Below are positions 7,904 through 15,736 of a stretch of 15,736 nucleotides of DNA, piece by piece. The notes below the pieces were generated by a model. That model ran no database searches, was not told the DNA's origin, and saw nothing but the letters and a program-made list of their open reading frames with translations. Made by a program: the position numbers and the translations under genes. This DNA comes from Gammaproteobacteria bacterium RBG_16_57_12 (GTDB lineage: Bacteria; Pseudomonadota; Gammaproteobacteria; RBG-16-57-12), in the NCBI GenBank assembly GCA_001801365.1, contig MGXL01000148.1, positions 3,151-18,886 of the forward strand, read 5' to 3'. How positions within the stretch are numbered: position 1 is the stretch's first letter; every line of letters begins with the position of its first letter.

Positions 7904-9081
7904 CCATCCTGGGCGCAACGGGCTCGATCGGCACGAGCACCCTGGATGTGCTGTCACGTTATCATGAACGCTTCCGTGTCGTTGCCCTCACCGCCCATCA
8001 TCAGGTAGACAAGATGGTGCAGGCCTGTATCGCCCATCAGCCGCGCTATGCCGTAATGGCGGATGCCGATGCCGCCGAGCAACTGCGCGGGCATCTGGCC
8101 CGGCATTGCCCCGATGTGCAGGTGCTCGCCGGCAGCGCGGCGCTGGAACAGGTTGCCGCGCTGGCGGACGTGGACTATGTCATGGCCGCGATTGTCGGTG
8201 CCGCCGGTCTGCGTCCCACACTGGCCGCCGCCAGGGCGGGCAAGCGTGTCCTGCTCGCCAACAAAGAGGCTCTGGTGATGTCGGGACGCCTGTTCATGGA
8301 CGAGGTGCAAAAGAGCGGCGCCGAATTATTGCCCATCGACAGCGAACACAATGCCGTCTTTCAGTGCATGCCGCGGGATTTTTCCCGGGGTCTGGATCAG
8401 ACCGGCGTGCGGCGCATACTGTTGACCGCCTCGGGCGGCCCGTTTCGGAACCAGCCCTTGAGCGAGCTCGATCACGTGACCCCGGAACAGGCCTGCGCCC
8501 ACCCCAACTGGGTGATGGGGCGCAAGATCTCGGTGGACTCGGCCACCATGATGAACAAGGGGCTGGAAGTGATCGAGGCCTGCTGGCTGTTTCATGCCGC
8601 TCCGGAGCAGGTGCAGGTGGTGTTGCATCCGCAGAGCGTGATTCACTCCATGGTGGAATACCTGGACGGCTCGGTGCTGGCGCAGCTAGCCAATCCCGAC
8701 ATGCGCATTCCGATCGCCTACGCGCTGTCCTGGCCGGAGCGCATGGCATCGGGGGTGGCGAGCCTCAATATCTTCGAGGTGGCCCGCCTGGATTTCGAGC
8801 CGCCCTCGCTGGAGCGGTTTCCCTGTCTGCGCCTGGCCTATGAGGCGATCCGCCTCAACGGCACGGCACCCGCGGTGTTGAATGCCGCCAATGAAGTCGC
8901 CGTGGCGGCGTTTCTGGAGCGCCGGCTGGCGTTTGTCGATATTCCCCGCCTGATCGAGCATGTGATGTCGCAGGTGAGTGTGAAGCCGGCCAATAGTCTG
9001 GAGGCAATACTGGCGGAAGATCACCTGGCGCGTCAGATGGCACAGGCCTATCTCAAAACCAACACCACGGCAGTACTATAG
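7891..9081 (+). CDS. dxr: 1-deoxy-D-xylulose 5-phosphate reductoisomerase
   Basis: Dxr (IspC) converts DXP to 2-C-methyl-D-erythritol 4-phosphate with NADPH, the committed step of the MEP isoprenoid pathway. The 396 residues include the nucleotide-binding GATGSIG (8-14), ANKEALV (123-129), and the metal site D150/E152 in PIDSEHNA with E226 in [10 protein letters not shown]. Substrate-binding S181 (TASGGPF) and H204 (AHPNWVMG), N222 and K223 are also present. All key positions map to the E. coli enzyme with a constant offset of five. The start is a GTG at 7891 preceded by GGAGAGG (7879-7885), inside cdsA, with a 13-base overlap. rseP follows five bases after the stop. Its place between cdsA and rseP, rather than next to frr, matches the Pseudomonas order. 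Confidence 0.98.
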   Translation: MRGVTILGATGSIGTSTLDVLSRYHERFRVVALTAHHQVDKMVQACIAHQPRYAVMADADAAEQLRGHLARHCPDVQVLAGSAALEQVAALADVDYVMAAIVGAAGLRPTLAAARAGKRVLLANKEALVMSGRLFMDEVQKSGAELLPIDSEHNAVFQCMPRDFSRGLDQTGVRRILLTASGGPFRNQPLSELDHVTPEQACAHPNWVMGRKISVDSATMMNKGLEVIEACWLFHAAPEQVQVVLHPQSVIHSMVEYLDGSVLAQLANPDMRIPIAYALSWPERMASGVASLNIFEVARLDFEPPSLERFPCLRLAYEAIRLNGTAPAVLNAANEVAVAAFLERRLAFVDIPRLIEHVMSQVSVKPANSLEAILAEDHLARQMAQAYLKTNTTAVL

Positions 9082-9086
9082 TCCTG

Positions 9087-10445
9087 ATGAACATTTTATA
9101 TTATATCGGCGCTGTCATCGCCGCGCTCGGCCTGCTGATCGCCATCCACGAATTCGGCCATTACTGGGTGGCGCGCAGGATGGGGGTCAAGGTGCTGCGC
9201 TTTTCCATCGGCTTCGGCCGGCCCCTATGGCAGCGGGTGGCCGGTGCGGATAGAACCGAATATGCCATCGGTCTGCTGCCCGTGGGCGGCTACGTCAAGA
9301 TGCTGGACGAACGGGAAGGCGCCGTGGCGCCCGAAGAGCTATCCCGCGCCTTCAACCGCAAACCGCTCTATGCCCGCACCGCCATTGTGGCGGCGGGTCC
9401 GCTGTTTAATTTCCTGTTTGCCATCATCGCCTACTGGTTCATTTATATTAGCGGCGTGCCGGGTATCAAACCGCTGATTGGCGAGGTGGCGCCGGGATCG
9501 GTCGCCGAACTGGCCGGTGTGCGCACCGGCGACGAGATCATCCAGGTCGATAATCAGGAAACACCCACCTGGGACGCGGCGGGCATGAGCGTGGTGGAGC
9601 GGGCCATGGACAAGGAGCCGCTGACCCTGCGCCTGCGTGATGAGACCGGCGGGGAACGTAGTGTCACCCTGGATACGGCGGGATTGCTGGCCCAGATGGG
9701 CAAGCAGGACCTGCTGATCAGTCTCGGCATGCGCCCATACAGCCCGCCGCTCGCGGCGATCGTCGGCGATGTCCAGGAGGGCGGGGTTGCAGCACAGGCA
9801 GGCCTGCGGGCGGGGGACAGAATCCTGTCCGCCAATGGCCAGGAGATCGCCGACTGGCTGGCCTGGGTGGAATTTGTCCGTGCCAGCCCCGGCATTCCGC
9901 TGGCACTGCAAGTGGAGCGTGACGGGCAGTTAATGGCCAGCAGCATCACACCGGCCGTGGTCAGCGAAGGATCGGCGACGGTTGGCCGCATCGGCGCCGC
10001 GCCCTTTGTGCCGAGTGAATTCACAGAGAAGATGCGGGCGGTGCAGCGCTATCAGCCGCTGGCTGCCATTGGCGCTGCGCTGAATCAGACCTGGAAGATG
10101 AGTGTGCTGACACTCAAGGCCATCGGCCGGATGATTATCGGCGAGGTGTCGCTGGAAAATCTCAGCGGCCCGATCAGCATTGTCCAATACGCCGGACAGT
10201 CGGCGCATAGCGGCCTGACCGCCTTTCTGAGTTTTCTAGCGATCTTCAGCGTCAGTCTGGCGGTACTGAATTTACTGCCGATCCCGGTACTCGATGGCGG
10301 CCATCTGCTGTATTATGGCCTCGAATTCGTACTGGGCCGCCCATTATCGGAACAGGCCCAGCTCGCCGGGCAAAAGATCGGGATCATGATCCTGATGCTG
10401 TTGATGAGTATTGCCCTGTATAACGACCTGATGCGTCTTTTTTGA
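9087..10445 (+). CDS. rseP: Site-2 intramembrane zinc protease RseP (sigma-E regulator)
   Basis: RseP cuts the anti-sigma factor RseA within the inner membrane after DegS has made the first cut, releasing sigma-E; it also clears signal peptides. The 452 residues match the E. coli length (450). The zinc site HEFGH is at residues 21-25 in the first membrane segment. The third ligand lies in LLPIPVLDGG (396-405) with D403. A conserved GGYVKMLDE stretch follows the first helix. Two periplasmic PDZ domains lie between the second and third helices, recognised by GVRTGDEIIQVDNQ (144-157) and AGLRAGDRILSANGQ (238-252). The last helix is at about 430-445. The ATG at 9087 is five bases after the dxr stop with no visible Shine-Dalgarno, so translation is probably coupled. 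bamA follows directly, as is usual in gammaproteobacteria. Confidence 0.98.
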   Translation: MNILYYIGAVIAALGLLIAIHEFGHYWVARRMGVKVLRFSIGFGRPLWQRVAGADRTEYAIGLLPVGGYVKMLDEREGAVAPEELSRAFNRKPLYARTAIVAAGPLFNFLFAIIAYWFIYISGVPGIKPLIGEVAPGSVAELAGVRTGDEIIQVDNQETPTWDAAGMSVVERAMDKEPLTLRLRDETGGERSVTLDTAGLLAQMGKQDLLISLGMRPYSPPLAAIVGDVQEGGVAAQAGLRAGDRILSANGQEIADWLAWVEFVRASPGIPLALQVERDGQLMASSITPAVVSEGSATVGRIGAAPFVPSEFTEKMRAVQRYQPLAAIGAALNQTWKMSVLTLKAIGRMIIGEVSLENLSGPISIVQYAGQSAHSGLTAFLSFLAIFSVSLAVLNLLPIPVLDGGHLLYYGLEFVLGRPLSEQAQLAGQKIGIMILMLLMSIALYNDLMRLF

Positions 10446-10458
10446 TAATGGTTCTGCT

Positions 10459-12753
10459 GTGATAACGAGAATAATACGTAAGATTGGCTGGCTGCTGCTG
10501 TCTTTCACCCTGGCCCGGGCCGTCATGGCGTTCGACGAGTTTGTCGTTGAGGATATTCGTCTGCAGGGCTTGCAACACATTGCGCCCGGCACGGTGTTCA
10601 CCTATCTGCCCTTGAAGGCGGGCGACACCCTTGATGAAGGCCGCAGCCCCGGGATTATCCGCGCCTTGTATCAAACCGGATTTTTTCATGACATCCAGCT
10701 GTCACGTGAGGGTAACCTCCTGGTGGTCACCGTGGTGGAGCGTCCCGCCATCGCCTCCGTCAAGATTACCGGTAATGAAGAGATCGACAGCGACATGTTA
10801 AAGAAGGGATTCAAGGATATCGGCCTGACGGAAGGGCGGATCTTCAATCGCTCGATACTCGACAAGGTGGAACAGGAACTGAAGCGCCAGTATTTCAGTC
10901 GCGGCAAATACGCAGTCAGGATCACCACCACGGTCAAGGAGGCGGAGCGCAACCGCGTCGACATCGCGATCGAGATCGACGAGGGCGAGGTCGCCGAGAT
11001 CCGGCGCATCAATATCGTCGGCAACCAGGCCTTTACCGAGGCAGAGCTGCTGGACAAGTTCACCTTGGGCATTCCTTCGATGCTGGCCTTTTTCAGTGAT
11101 GCGGACAAATATTCCAAGCAGAAGCTGATCGGTGATCTGGAAGTGCTGCGCTCACATTACCTGGACCGTGGTTATATCAATTTCAATATCGAATCCACGC
11201 AGGTGGCGATTTCGCCCGATAAACAGGACATCTATCTCACCATCAATATCACTGAAGGCGAGCAATATCGTCTGTCCGGCGTCAAGCTGGCCGGCGATTT
11301 GATCGTGCCGGAACAGGAGCTGATGAATCTGGTGACCATCAGGGAAGGCGATATCTTTTCCCGCAAGGTGATTACCGGCATCACGACCGCAATCAATGAG
11401 CGTCTCGGCGAGGAAGGCTATGCCTTCGCCAATGTCAATGCGGTACCGGAAGTGGCCAGGGAAGATCAGCGCGTGGCCTTGACGATATTTGTCGATCCCG
11501 GCAAACGGGTGTATGTGCGCCGGATCAATGTCACCGGCAACACCAAGACCTTTGACGAAGTGGTGCGCCGCGAAATGCGCCAGATGGAGGGGGGCTGGAT
11601 CTCCACCCAGAAGGTCAGTCGTTCGCGCACTCGCCTGGAGCGGCTCGGTTATCTGAAAGAGGTGAATGTTGAGACAACGCCAGTGCCCGGCACCTCGGAC
11701 CAGGTGGATGTGAATTTCAATGTCACCGAGGGCTCATCCGGCAGTCTGATGGCGGCGGTGGGTTATGGCGAGGCGAGCGGCGCCTTATTCAATGCCAGTA
11801 TCGCCGAACGGAATTTCCTGGGCACCGGCAAATGGATTAAGCTGGAATTCGACCATAGTCAGGTCAATGACATCTATAGCCTGTCCTATACCAATCCCTA
11901 TTACACGCTGGACGGTGTGAGCCGCGGCATTCGCGCCTATTCCCGGAAAACGGACGCCGGCGAGGCCAATGTGTCCTCCTACCTGAGCGACGAGGTGGGC
12001 GCCGAGGTCAATTACGGTATTCCGATCAGTGAATACATCACGGCCGGTATCAGCATCGGGCTGAATCAGATCGAGATCAAGACAACCAGTGGCACCCCCC
12101 TGTATATCAATGACTGGGTCACTGCCAACGGCAGCTTGTTTGACCGCGCCCAGCTAACTGCGAGCTGGACCTACGATACGCGCGACCGCACCCTGTTCGC
12201 CAACCGTGGCGTGTTGCAGAGCCTCTCGGCGGAACTGGCCATACCCGGCAGCGATCTGGAGTATTACAAGCTCAATTATCGCCAGGAATGGTATTTCCCG
12301 CTCAAGGCCGGCAGTACCCTGCGGCTGCAAAATATGCTGGGCTATGCCGACGGCTATGGTGATACCGCCGATCTGCCGTTTTTCGAAAATTACTACATGG
12401 GCGGGATCAACAGTGTCAGAGCGTATCGCACCAACAGCCTGGGACCAAAAGATATCCAGACCGATCGGTCCAAGGGCGGTGACCGGAAAATCCAGCTCGG
12501 TGCCGAGTTGATATTTCCATCGCCCTTCGAGGGAACGGGAGACAGCTTCCGGTGGAGTTATTTTGTCGATGCGGGTAATGTATTCGGCAGCGATGAGTCT
12601 GTCGATCTGAGTGAATTGCGGGCGTCTCATGGGGTTTCCGCCAAATGGATTACGCCGGTCGGCGCCCTGGTCTTCAGTTATGGCTGGGGCCTGAATGAGA
12701 AGCCCGGCGACAAGCTCGATCGGTTCCAGTTCACAATCGGTGCGCCATTTTAG
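10459..12753 (+). CDS. bamA: Outer membrane protein assembly factor BamA
   Basis: BamA is the Omp85-family core of the BAM complex, which folds beta-barrel proteins into the outer membrane. The 764-residue precursor starts at a GTG (10459), 13 bases after rseP. This start supplies a full signal peptide: basic MITRIIRK, hydrophobic core, and probable cleavage after AVMA at residue 24. Five POTRA domains fill roughly residues 25-420. The 16-strand barrel follows and ends in phenylalanine (FTIGAPF), the usual outer-membrane insertion signal. In the lid-lock loop the usual VRGF/Y motif reads VRAY (653-656), followed by the normal NSLGPKD, so its glycine is replaced by alanine. The length is somewhat under the 810 of E. 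coli. The Shine-Dalgarno is weak. Chaperone gene skp comes next. Confidence 0.97.
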   Translation: MITRIIRKIGWLLLSFTLARAVMAFDEFVVEDIRLQGLQHIAPGTVFTYLPLKAGDTLDEGRSPGIIRALYQTGFFHDIQLSREGNLLVVTVVERPAIASVKITGNEEIDSDMLKKGFKDIGLTEGRIFNRSILDKVEQELKRQYFSRGKYAVRITTTVKEAERNRVDIAIEIDEGEVAEIRRINIVGNQAFTEAELLDKFTLGIPSMLAFFSDADKYSKQKLIGDLEVLRSHYLDRGYINFNIESTQVAISPDKQDIYLTINITEGEQYRLSGVKLAGDLIVPEQELMNLVTIREGDIFSRKVITGITTAINERLGEEGYAFANVNAVPEVAREDQRVALTIFVDPGKRVYVRRINVTGNTKTFDEVVRREMRQMEGGWISTQKVSRSRTRLERLGYLKEVNVETTPVPGTSDQVDVNFNVTEGSSGSLMAAVGYGEASGALFNASIAERNFLGTGKWIKLEFDHSQVNDIYSLSYTNPYYTLDGVSRGIRAYSRKTDAGEANVSSYLSDEVGAEVNYGIPISEYITAGISIGLNQIEIKTTSGTPLYINDWVTANGSLFDRAQLTASWTYDTRDRTLFANRGVLQSLSAELAIPGSDLEYYKLNYRQEWYFPLKAGSTLRLQNMLGYADGYGDTADLPFFENYYMGGINSVRAYRTNSLGPKDIQTDRSKGGDRKIQLGAELIFPSPFEGTGDSFRWSYFVDAGNVFGSDESVDLSELRASHGVSAKWITPVGALVFSYGWGLNEKPGDKLDRFQFTIGAPF

Positions 12754-12765
12754 TAAGGAATGATT

Positions 12766-13308
12766 ATGAAGAGTATGAAGATTATCGCAACTGTCCTGAT
12801 CTGGGTGGTGTGTGGCGGCGTTGCCACGGCCGCGGAAGGCGTGAAGATCGGCGTGATCAATGTTTCCAAGGTGCTGGATCAGGCGCCCCAGGCGAAGGCC
12901 GCCACCGCCCAACTGGAAAAGGAATTCGCCCCGCGCAATACCGAAATGCTGAATATCCAGCGCACCCTGCAGATGCAGGAAGAAAAAATGTCACGCGATG
13001 GCGATGTCATGAGTGCCGAGGAACGCCGCAATCTGGAGCGCGACATCATCGCCAGCCGCCGCGATGCGAAACGTATCCAGGAAGAGTTTCGCGATGACCT
13101 GAACATCCGCAAGCAGGAAGAACTCAACAAGCTGCAGCGTCAGGTGGTGGAGGCAATCAACGAGATCGCCCGACAGGACAATTTCGATCTGATTCTGGGT
13201 GACGGGGTGCTCTATGCCAAGTCCCAGATCGATGTGACCAATAAATTGCTGGAACACCTGGAAAAGCTGGGTGCCGCCGCTGACAAAGACGGCGCCGCCA
13301 AGAAATGA
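12766..13308 (+). CDS. skp: Periplasmic chaperone Skp (OmpH family)
   Basis: Skp is a trimeric, jellyfish-shaped periplasmic chaperone that holds unfolded outer-membrane proteins on their way to BAM. The product of 180 residues has a signal peptide ([23 protein letters not shown], given here in full only as positions 1-23 with cleavage near A22/A23). After it comes [18 protein letters not shown], the beta core entry, and then a long charged coiled-coil region (about 45-135) forming the tentacles. It ends with [19 protein letters not shown], typical of the family. Three in-frame ATGs occur at 12760, 12766 and 12775. AAGGA (12755-12759) is six bases before 12766 and touches 12760, so 12766 is preferred. 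It sits 12 bases after bamA and seven before lpxD, a common functional pairing with bamA. Confidence 0.94.
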   Translation: MKSMKIIATVLIWVVCGGVATAAEGVKIGVINVSKVLDQAPQAKAATAQLEKEFAPRNTEMLNIQRTLQMQEEKMSRDGDVMSAEERRNLERDIIASRRDAKRIQEEFRDDLNIRKQEELNKLQRQVVEAINEIARQDNFDLILGDGVLYAKSQIDVTNKLLEHLEKLGAAADKDGAAKK

Positions 13309-13315
13309 CGAGCAG

Positions 13316-14341
13316 ATGATGCAGAAGAGCCTGGGGGAGCTGGCCGAGTACGTTGGCGGCGAGGTGCGCGGTGACGCGCAATGCCGCATCAGCGCCGTGG
13401 CGACCCTGCAGGCCGCCGGGCCGGGTCAGATCAGCTTTCTGGCGAACCGGCGCTATGCCCGCCATCTGCCGGATACCCGGGCCAGCGCGGTGATACTCGG
13501 CGCGCAAGATGCCGCCTCCTGCCCGGTCAACGCCCTGGTGGTGGCGAACCCCTATCTGGCCTATGCCCGTATCGCCGGGTTATTAACTCCCCACCAGCAT
13601 CTGCCGGGCGCGATTCATCCGGGCGCGGTTATCGATGCGACCGCCAGCATCGATGCCTCCTGTCATATCGGAGCCTGTTGTGTGGTCGAGGCCGGCGCCG
13701 TGCTCGAGCGCGGTGTGACTTTGGCGCCGGGCTGTTATATCGGACGGAATGTCCGCCTCGGGACAGGCAGCCGCCTGTCACCCGGGGTGTCGATCTACCA
13801 CGACGTGGTCATCGGTCCCCGCGCCATCATCCATAGCGGCGCGGTGATCGGGGCGGATGGCTTCGGTTTCGCCAATGACCATGGCCGCTGGGTGAAGGTG
13901 CCTCAGCTGGGCAGGGTGATCATCGGCGCCGACGTGGAAGTGGGCGCCAATACCACTATTGATCGCGGTGCTTTGGACGATACCCTCATCGGTGAGGGCG
14001 TGAAACTGGATAACCAGATACAGATTGCCCACAATGTCCATATCGGGCCACATACCGCCATTGCAGCCTGTGTGGCGATTGCCGGGAGTACTGTGATCGG
14101 ACGGTTTTGCGCCATTGGGGGTGCGGCCGGTATCGCCGGGCACCTGGAAATTTGCGATAATGTGCAGGTTACCGCCATGAGCCTGGTGAGCAAGTCGATA
14201 AACAAGCCCGGTGTGTACTCATCCAGTCTGCAAGCGGAAGATCACTTGAAGTGGAAGAAGAAGCTGGCCAGACTCGGCAGGCTGGAAGATATCGCCGAGC
14301 GGCTGAGCGCTCTGGAAAAACAACTTACCGATAAAGGATAA
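13316..14341 (+). CDS. lpxD: UDP-3-O-(3-hydroxyacyl)glucosamine N-acyltransferase
   Basis: LpxD adds the N-linked 3-hydroxyacyl chain from ACP to UDP-3-O-acylglucosamine, the third step of lipid A synthesis. With the ATG at 13316 the protein has 341 residues, the E. coli length, and aligns without offset. The N-terminal uridine-binding domain (1-100) has [10 protein letters not shown] (78-87). The left-handed beta helix of hexapeptide repeats follows (about 100-290), and the C-terminal helix ends the protein. The catalytic H239 is in QIAHN, and [19 protein letters not shown] (179-197) is conserved. Position 290, the acyl-chain ruler methionine in E. coli, is leucine here. A second ATG at 13319 is possible. 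An upstream GTG (13271) would overlap skp by 38 bases and add 15 unconserved residues, so I rejected it. skp lies seven bases upstream. Confidence 0.96.
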   Translation: MMQKSLGELAEYVGGEVRGDAQCRISAVATLQAAGPGQISFLANRRYARHLPDTRASAVILGAQDAASCPVNALVVANPYLAYARIAGLLTPHQHLPGAIHPGAVIDATASIDASCHIGACCVVEAGAVLERGVTLAPGCYIGRNVRLGTGSRLSPGVSIYHDVVIGPRAIIHSGAVIGADGFGFANDHGRWVKVPQLGRVIIGADVEVGANTTIDRGALDDTLIGEGVKLDNQIQIAHNVHIGPHTAIAACVAIAGSTVIGRFCAIGGAAGIAGHLEICDNVQVTAMSLVSKSINKPGVYSSSLQAEDHLKWKKKLARLGRLEDIAERLSALEKQLTDKG

Positions 14342-14345
14342 GAAT

Positions 14346-14795
14346 TTGAACAGCATGGATATACATGAGGTGCTCAAGCATCTGCCGCACCGTTATCCCT
14401 TCCTGCTGGTTGACCGGGTGCTGGAGATTGTGCCGGGGAAATCTCTGGTGGCCATCAAGAATGTCACCGTCAACGAGCCCTATTTCCCCGGACATTTCCC
14501 GGATCGCCCGGTGATGCCCGGGGTGCTGATCCTCGAAGCCCTGGCGCAGGCCACCGGCATCCTGGCGTTCAAGACCGCCAAGATGTTGCCGACCGAGCGC
14601 TCGCTTTATCTGTTCGTGGGCATCGATAATGCCCGGTTCAAGTCACAGGTGATTCCCGGCGACCAGTTGCGTCTGGAAGTCGAGGTGGTCAGGACCATCC
14701 GTAATATCTGGAAATTCAATGCCGTGGCCAGGGTGGACGACCGGGTGGTCACCACGGCCGAATTGATGTGTGCCGAGAGTGAAGTAGAATCTTGA
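14346..14795 (+). CDS. fabZ: 3-hydroxyacyl-[acyl-carrier-protein] dehydratase FabZ
   Basis: FabZ removes water from 3-hydroxyacyl-ACP in type II fatty acid synthesis. It competes with LpxA for the same 3-hydroxyacyl-ACP, so its place between lpxD and lpxA makes sense for balancing phospholipid and lipid A. The 149-residue hot-dog-fold protein shows [13 protein letters not shown] (13-25), the catalytic H50 in [12 protein letters not shown] and E64 in [11 protein letters not shown]. The predicted start is TTG at 14346. AAGGA (14334-14338) lies seven bases upstream of it, whereas the in-frame ATG at 14355 is 16 bases away with no site of its own and would shorten the N-terminus by three residues. 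Its TGA stop overlaps the lpxA TTG by three bases (TTGA). Confidence 0.95.
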   Translation: MNSMDIHEVLKHLPHRYPFLLVDRVLEIVPGKSLVAIKNVTVNEPYFPGHFPDRPVMPGVLILEALAQATGILAFKTAKMLPTERSLYLFVGIDNARFKSQVIPGDQLRLEVEVVRTIRNIWKFNAVARVDDRVVTTAELMCAESEVES

Positions 14796-15562
14796 TAGAT
14801 CCGCATGCCATTATAGATCCCGGCGCCAGGCTGGCCGACGATGTGACGGTCGGCGCCTACTCCATCATCGGGGCGGATGTGGAGATCGGACCCGGTTCCT
14901 GGATCGGCCCGCATGTGGTAATCAAGGGGCCGACCCGAATCGGGCGCGACAACAAGATCTATCAGTTCGCCTCCATCGGCGATGATCCCCAGGACAAGAA
15001 ATATGCCGGCGAACCGACACGTCTGGAGATCGGTGATCGCAATGTGATCCGTGAGTGTTGCACCATTAACCGCGGTACGGTGCAGGATAAAGGTGTGACG
15101 CGCATCGGCAACGACAACTGGATCATGGCCTATGTGCATATCGCTCATGATTGCCAGTTGGGTAATCAGATTATTCTCGCCAACAACGCCTCACTGGCGG
15201 GCCATGTCAGCATCGATGACTTCGCGATTCTCGGCGGATTCACCCTGGTACATCAATTCTGCGCCATCGGCGCCCACAGTTTCAGCGCCATGGGCAGCGC
15301 CATTGCCAAGGATGTTCCGCCCTATCTGATGGTGTCGGGGCAGATGGCCGTGCCGCATGGTTTGAATACCGAAGGCCTGAAACGCCAGGGGTTCACACCG
15401 CAGGCCATGCAGGCCCTGCGTCAGGCGTACAAGACCCTTTATCGATCCAATCTGACCCTGGAACAGGCCAAGGAAGCCTTGCGTGGACCGGCTGCCGAGC
15501 ACGCGGAGGTCCGGGTGATGCTGGATTTTCTGGAACGAGTGACGCGCGGCATTGTGCGTTGA
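14792..15562 (+). CDS. lpxA: UDP-N-acetylglucosamine 3-O-acyltransferase
   Basis: LpxA makes the first lipid A intermediate by moving a 3-hydroxyacyl chain from ACP to the 3-OH of UDP-GlcNAc in the cytoplasm. The 256-residue product opens with a left-handed beta helix of hexapeptide repeats and ends in a helical domain. Conserved segments are [18 protein letters not shown] (51-68), [15 protein letters not shown] (70-84), and HIAHDC with catalytic H119 (H125 in E. coli). The start is a TTG at 14792. An in-frame stop lies only four codons upstream and no ATG occurs near the N-terminus, so TTG is nearly forced, and it gives the family N-terminus MID. Residue M167 falls at the position of E. coli G173, the ruler that sets acyl length. 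Translation is probably coupled to fabZ; lpxB follows two bases later. Confidence 0.97.
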   Translation: MIDPHAIIDPGARLADDVTVGAYSIIGADVEIGPGSWIGPHVVIKGPTRIGRDNKIYQFASIGDDPQDKKYAGEPTRLEIGDRNVIRECCTINRGTVQDKGVTRIGNDNWIMAYVHIAHDCQLGNQIILANNASLAGHVSIDDFAILGGFTLVHQFCAIGAHSFSAMGSAIAKDVPPYLMVSGQMAVPHGLNTEGLKRQGFTPQAMQALRQAYKTLYRSNLTLEQAKEALRGPAAEHAEVRVMLDFLERVTRGIVR

Positions 15563-15564
15563 CC

Positions 15565-15736
15565 ATGCGCATCGGCATTGTCGCGGGTGAGGCCTCAGGA
15601 GACCTGCTGGCCGCCGGCCTGATCCGGGCCATCAAGACGCGCCACCCGGCGGCCAGTTTCGAAGGCATTGCCGGCCCGCAAATGATCCAGGCCGGATGTC
15701 AGGCCCTGTTCCCCGCGGAACGTCTGGCGGTAATGG
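15565..15736 (+). CDS. lpxB: Lipid-A-disaccharide synthase (partial, runs off right edge)
   Basis: LpxB joins UDP-2,3-diacylglucosamine and lipid X to form the beta-1,6 lipid A disaccharide at the inner face of the cytoplasmic membrane. Only the first 57 codons are present. They begin MRIGIVAGEASGDLLAAGLI, and GEASGD at residues 8-13 is the hallmark glycine-rich N-terminal motif of the family. GIAGPQM, also conserved, follows at about 34-40. The ATG lies two bases after the lpxA stop with no clear Shine-Dalgarno, consistent with coupled translation. Identification rests on this short N-terminus plus the lpxA neighbour, which together are strong. Confidence 0.93.
   Translation, partial: MRIGIVAGEASGDLLAAGLIRAIKTRHPAASFEGIAGPQMIQAGCQALFPAERLAVM

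Noticed and set aside
8106..8843. 245-codon open frame on the plus strand in another frame
   Set aside because: Lies inside dxr. Its composition (Gly/Arg/Ala-rich) is that of a frame-shifted GC-rich gene.
12154..12912. 252-codon open frame on the minus strand
   Set aside because: Antisense to the end of bamA and the start of skp, both of which are well supported.
13271..13315. Upstream GTG start for lpxD
   Set aside because: It would overlap skp by 38 bases and add 15 unconserved residues. The 13316 start gives exact agreement with E. coli LpxD numbering.
1..15736. Search for a new defence, mobile or biosynthetic system
   Set aside because: Every coding region belongs to a known core family in a conserved order. 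No unexplained coding gap over 300 bases, transposase, integrase, CRISPR repeat or RNA gene was seen.

Overview
The window is a stretch of core chromosome from a gammaproteobacterium. It holds the conserved block that links nitrogen signalling, protein synthesis and envelope construction. Every gene belongs to a recognisable core family. The order frr-uppS-cdsA-dxr-rseP-bamA-skp-lpxD-fabZ-lpxA-lpxB is the arrangement I associate with Pseudomonas and related lineages; in Escherichia coli dxr lies directly after frr. The DNA is moderately GC-rich by eye. The genus cannot be named from the sequence alone.

Layout. On the minus strand at the left are map (methionine aminopeptidase) and glnD (PII uridylyltransferase, cut off by the left edge), joined by a one-base stop/start overlap. 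A 286-bp divergent region (2754-3039) carries a clear rpsB promoter with a GC-rich discriminator and a long structured leader. From there everything runs on the plus strand. First come rpsB, an intergenic terminator/attenuator, tsf, pyrH and frr (translation factors plus UMP kinase). Next is a 124-bp gap occupied largely by a perfect 29-bp inverted repeat that begins inside the frr stop codon. Then uppS, cdsA, dxr, rseP, bamA, skp, lpxD, fabZ, lpxA and the start of lpxB follow, packed with overlaps or gaps of at most 13 bases.

How the genes work together. S2, EF-Ts and RRF serve initiation, elongation and ribosome recycling, and UMP kinase supplies pyrimidine nucleotides. Dxr opens the MEP isoprenoid pathway. 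UppS turns its products into the undecaprenyl carrier used for peptidoglycan and O-antigen. CdsA makes CDP-diacylglycerol for phospholipids. RseP controls the sigma-E envelope stress response. BamA and Skp assemble outer-membrane proteins. LpxD, FabZ, LpxA and LpxB make lipid A and set the balance between saturated and unsaturated fatty acid precursors.

I found no mobile-element protein, CRISPR array, defence system or gene of unknown function, and nothing I would call a new biological system. The points worth a second look are local: the long palindrome at the frr stop codon, the candidate S2-responsive leader hairpin, a methionine at the acyl-chain ruler position of LpxA, an alanine in the normally VRGF/Y motif of BamA, a basic tail on S2, and TTG starts for fabZ and lpxA.
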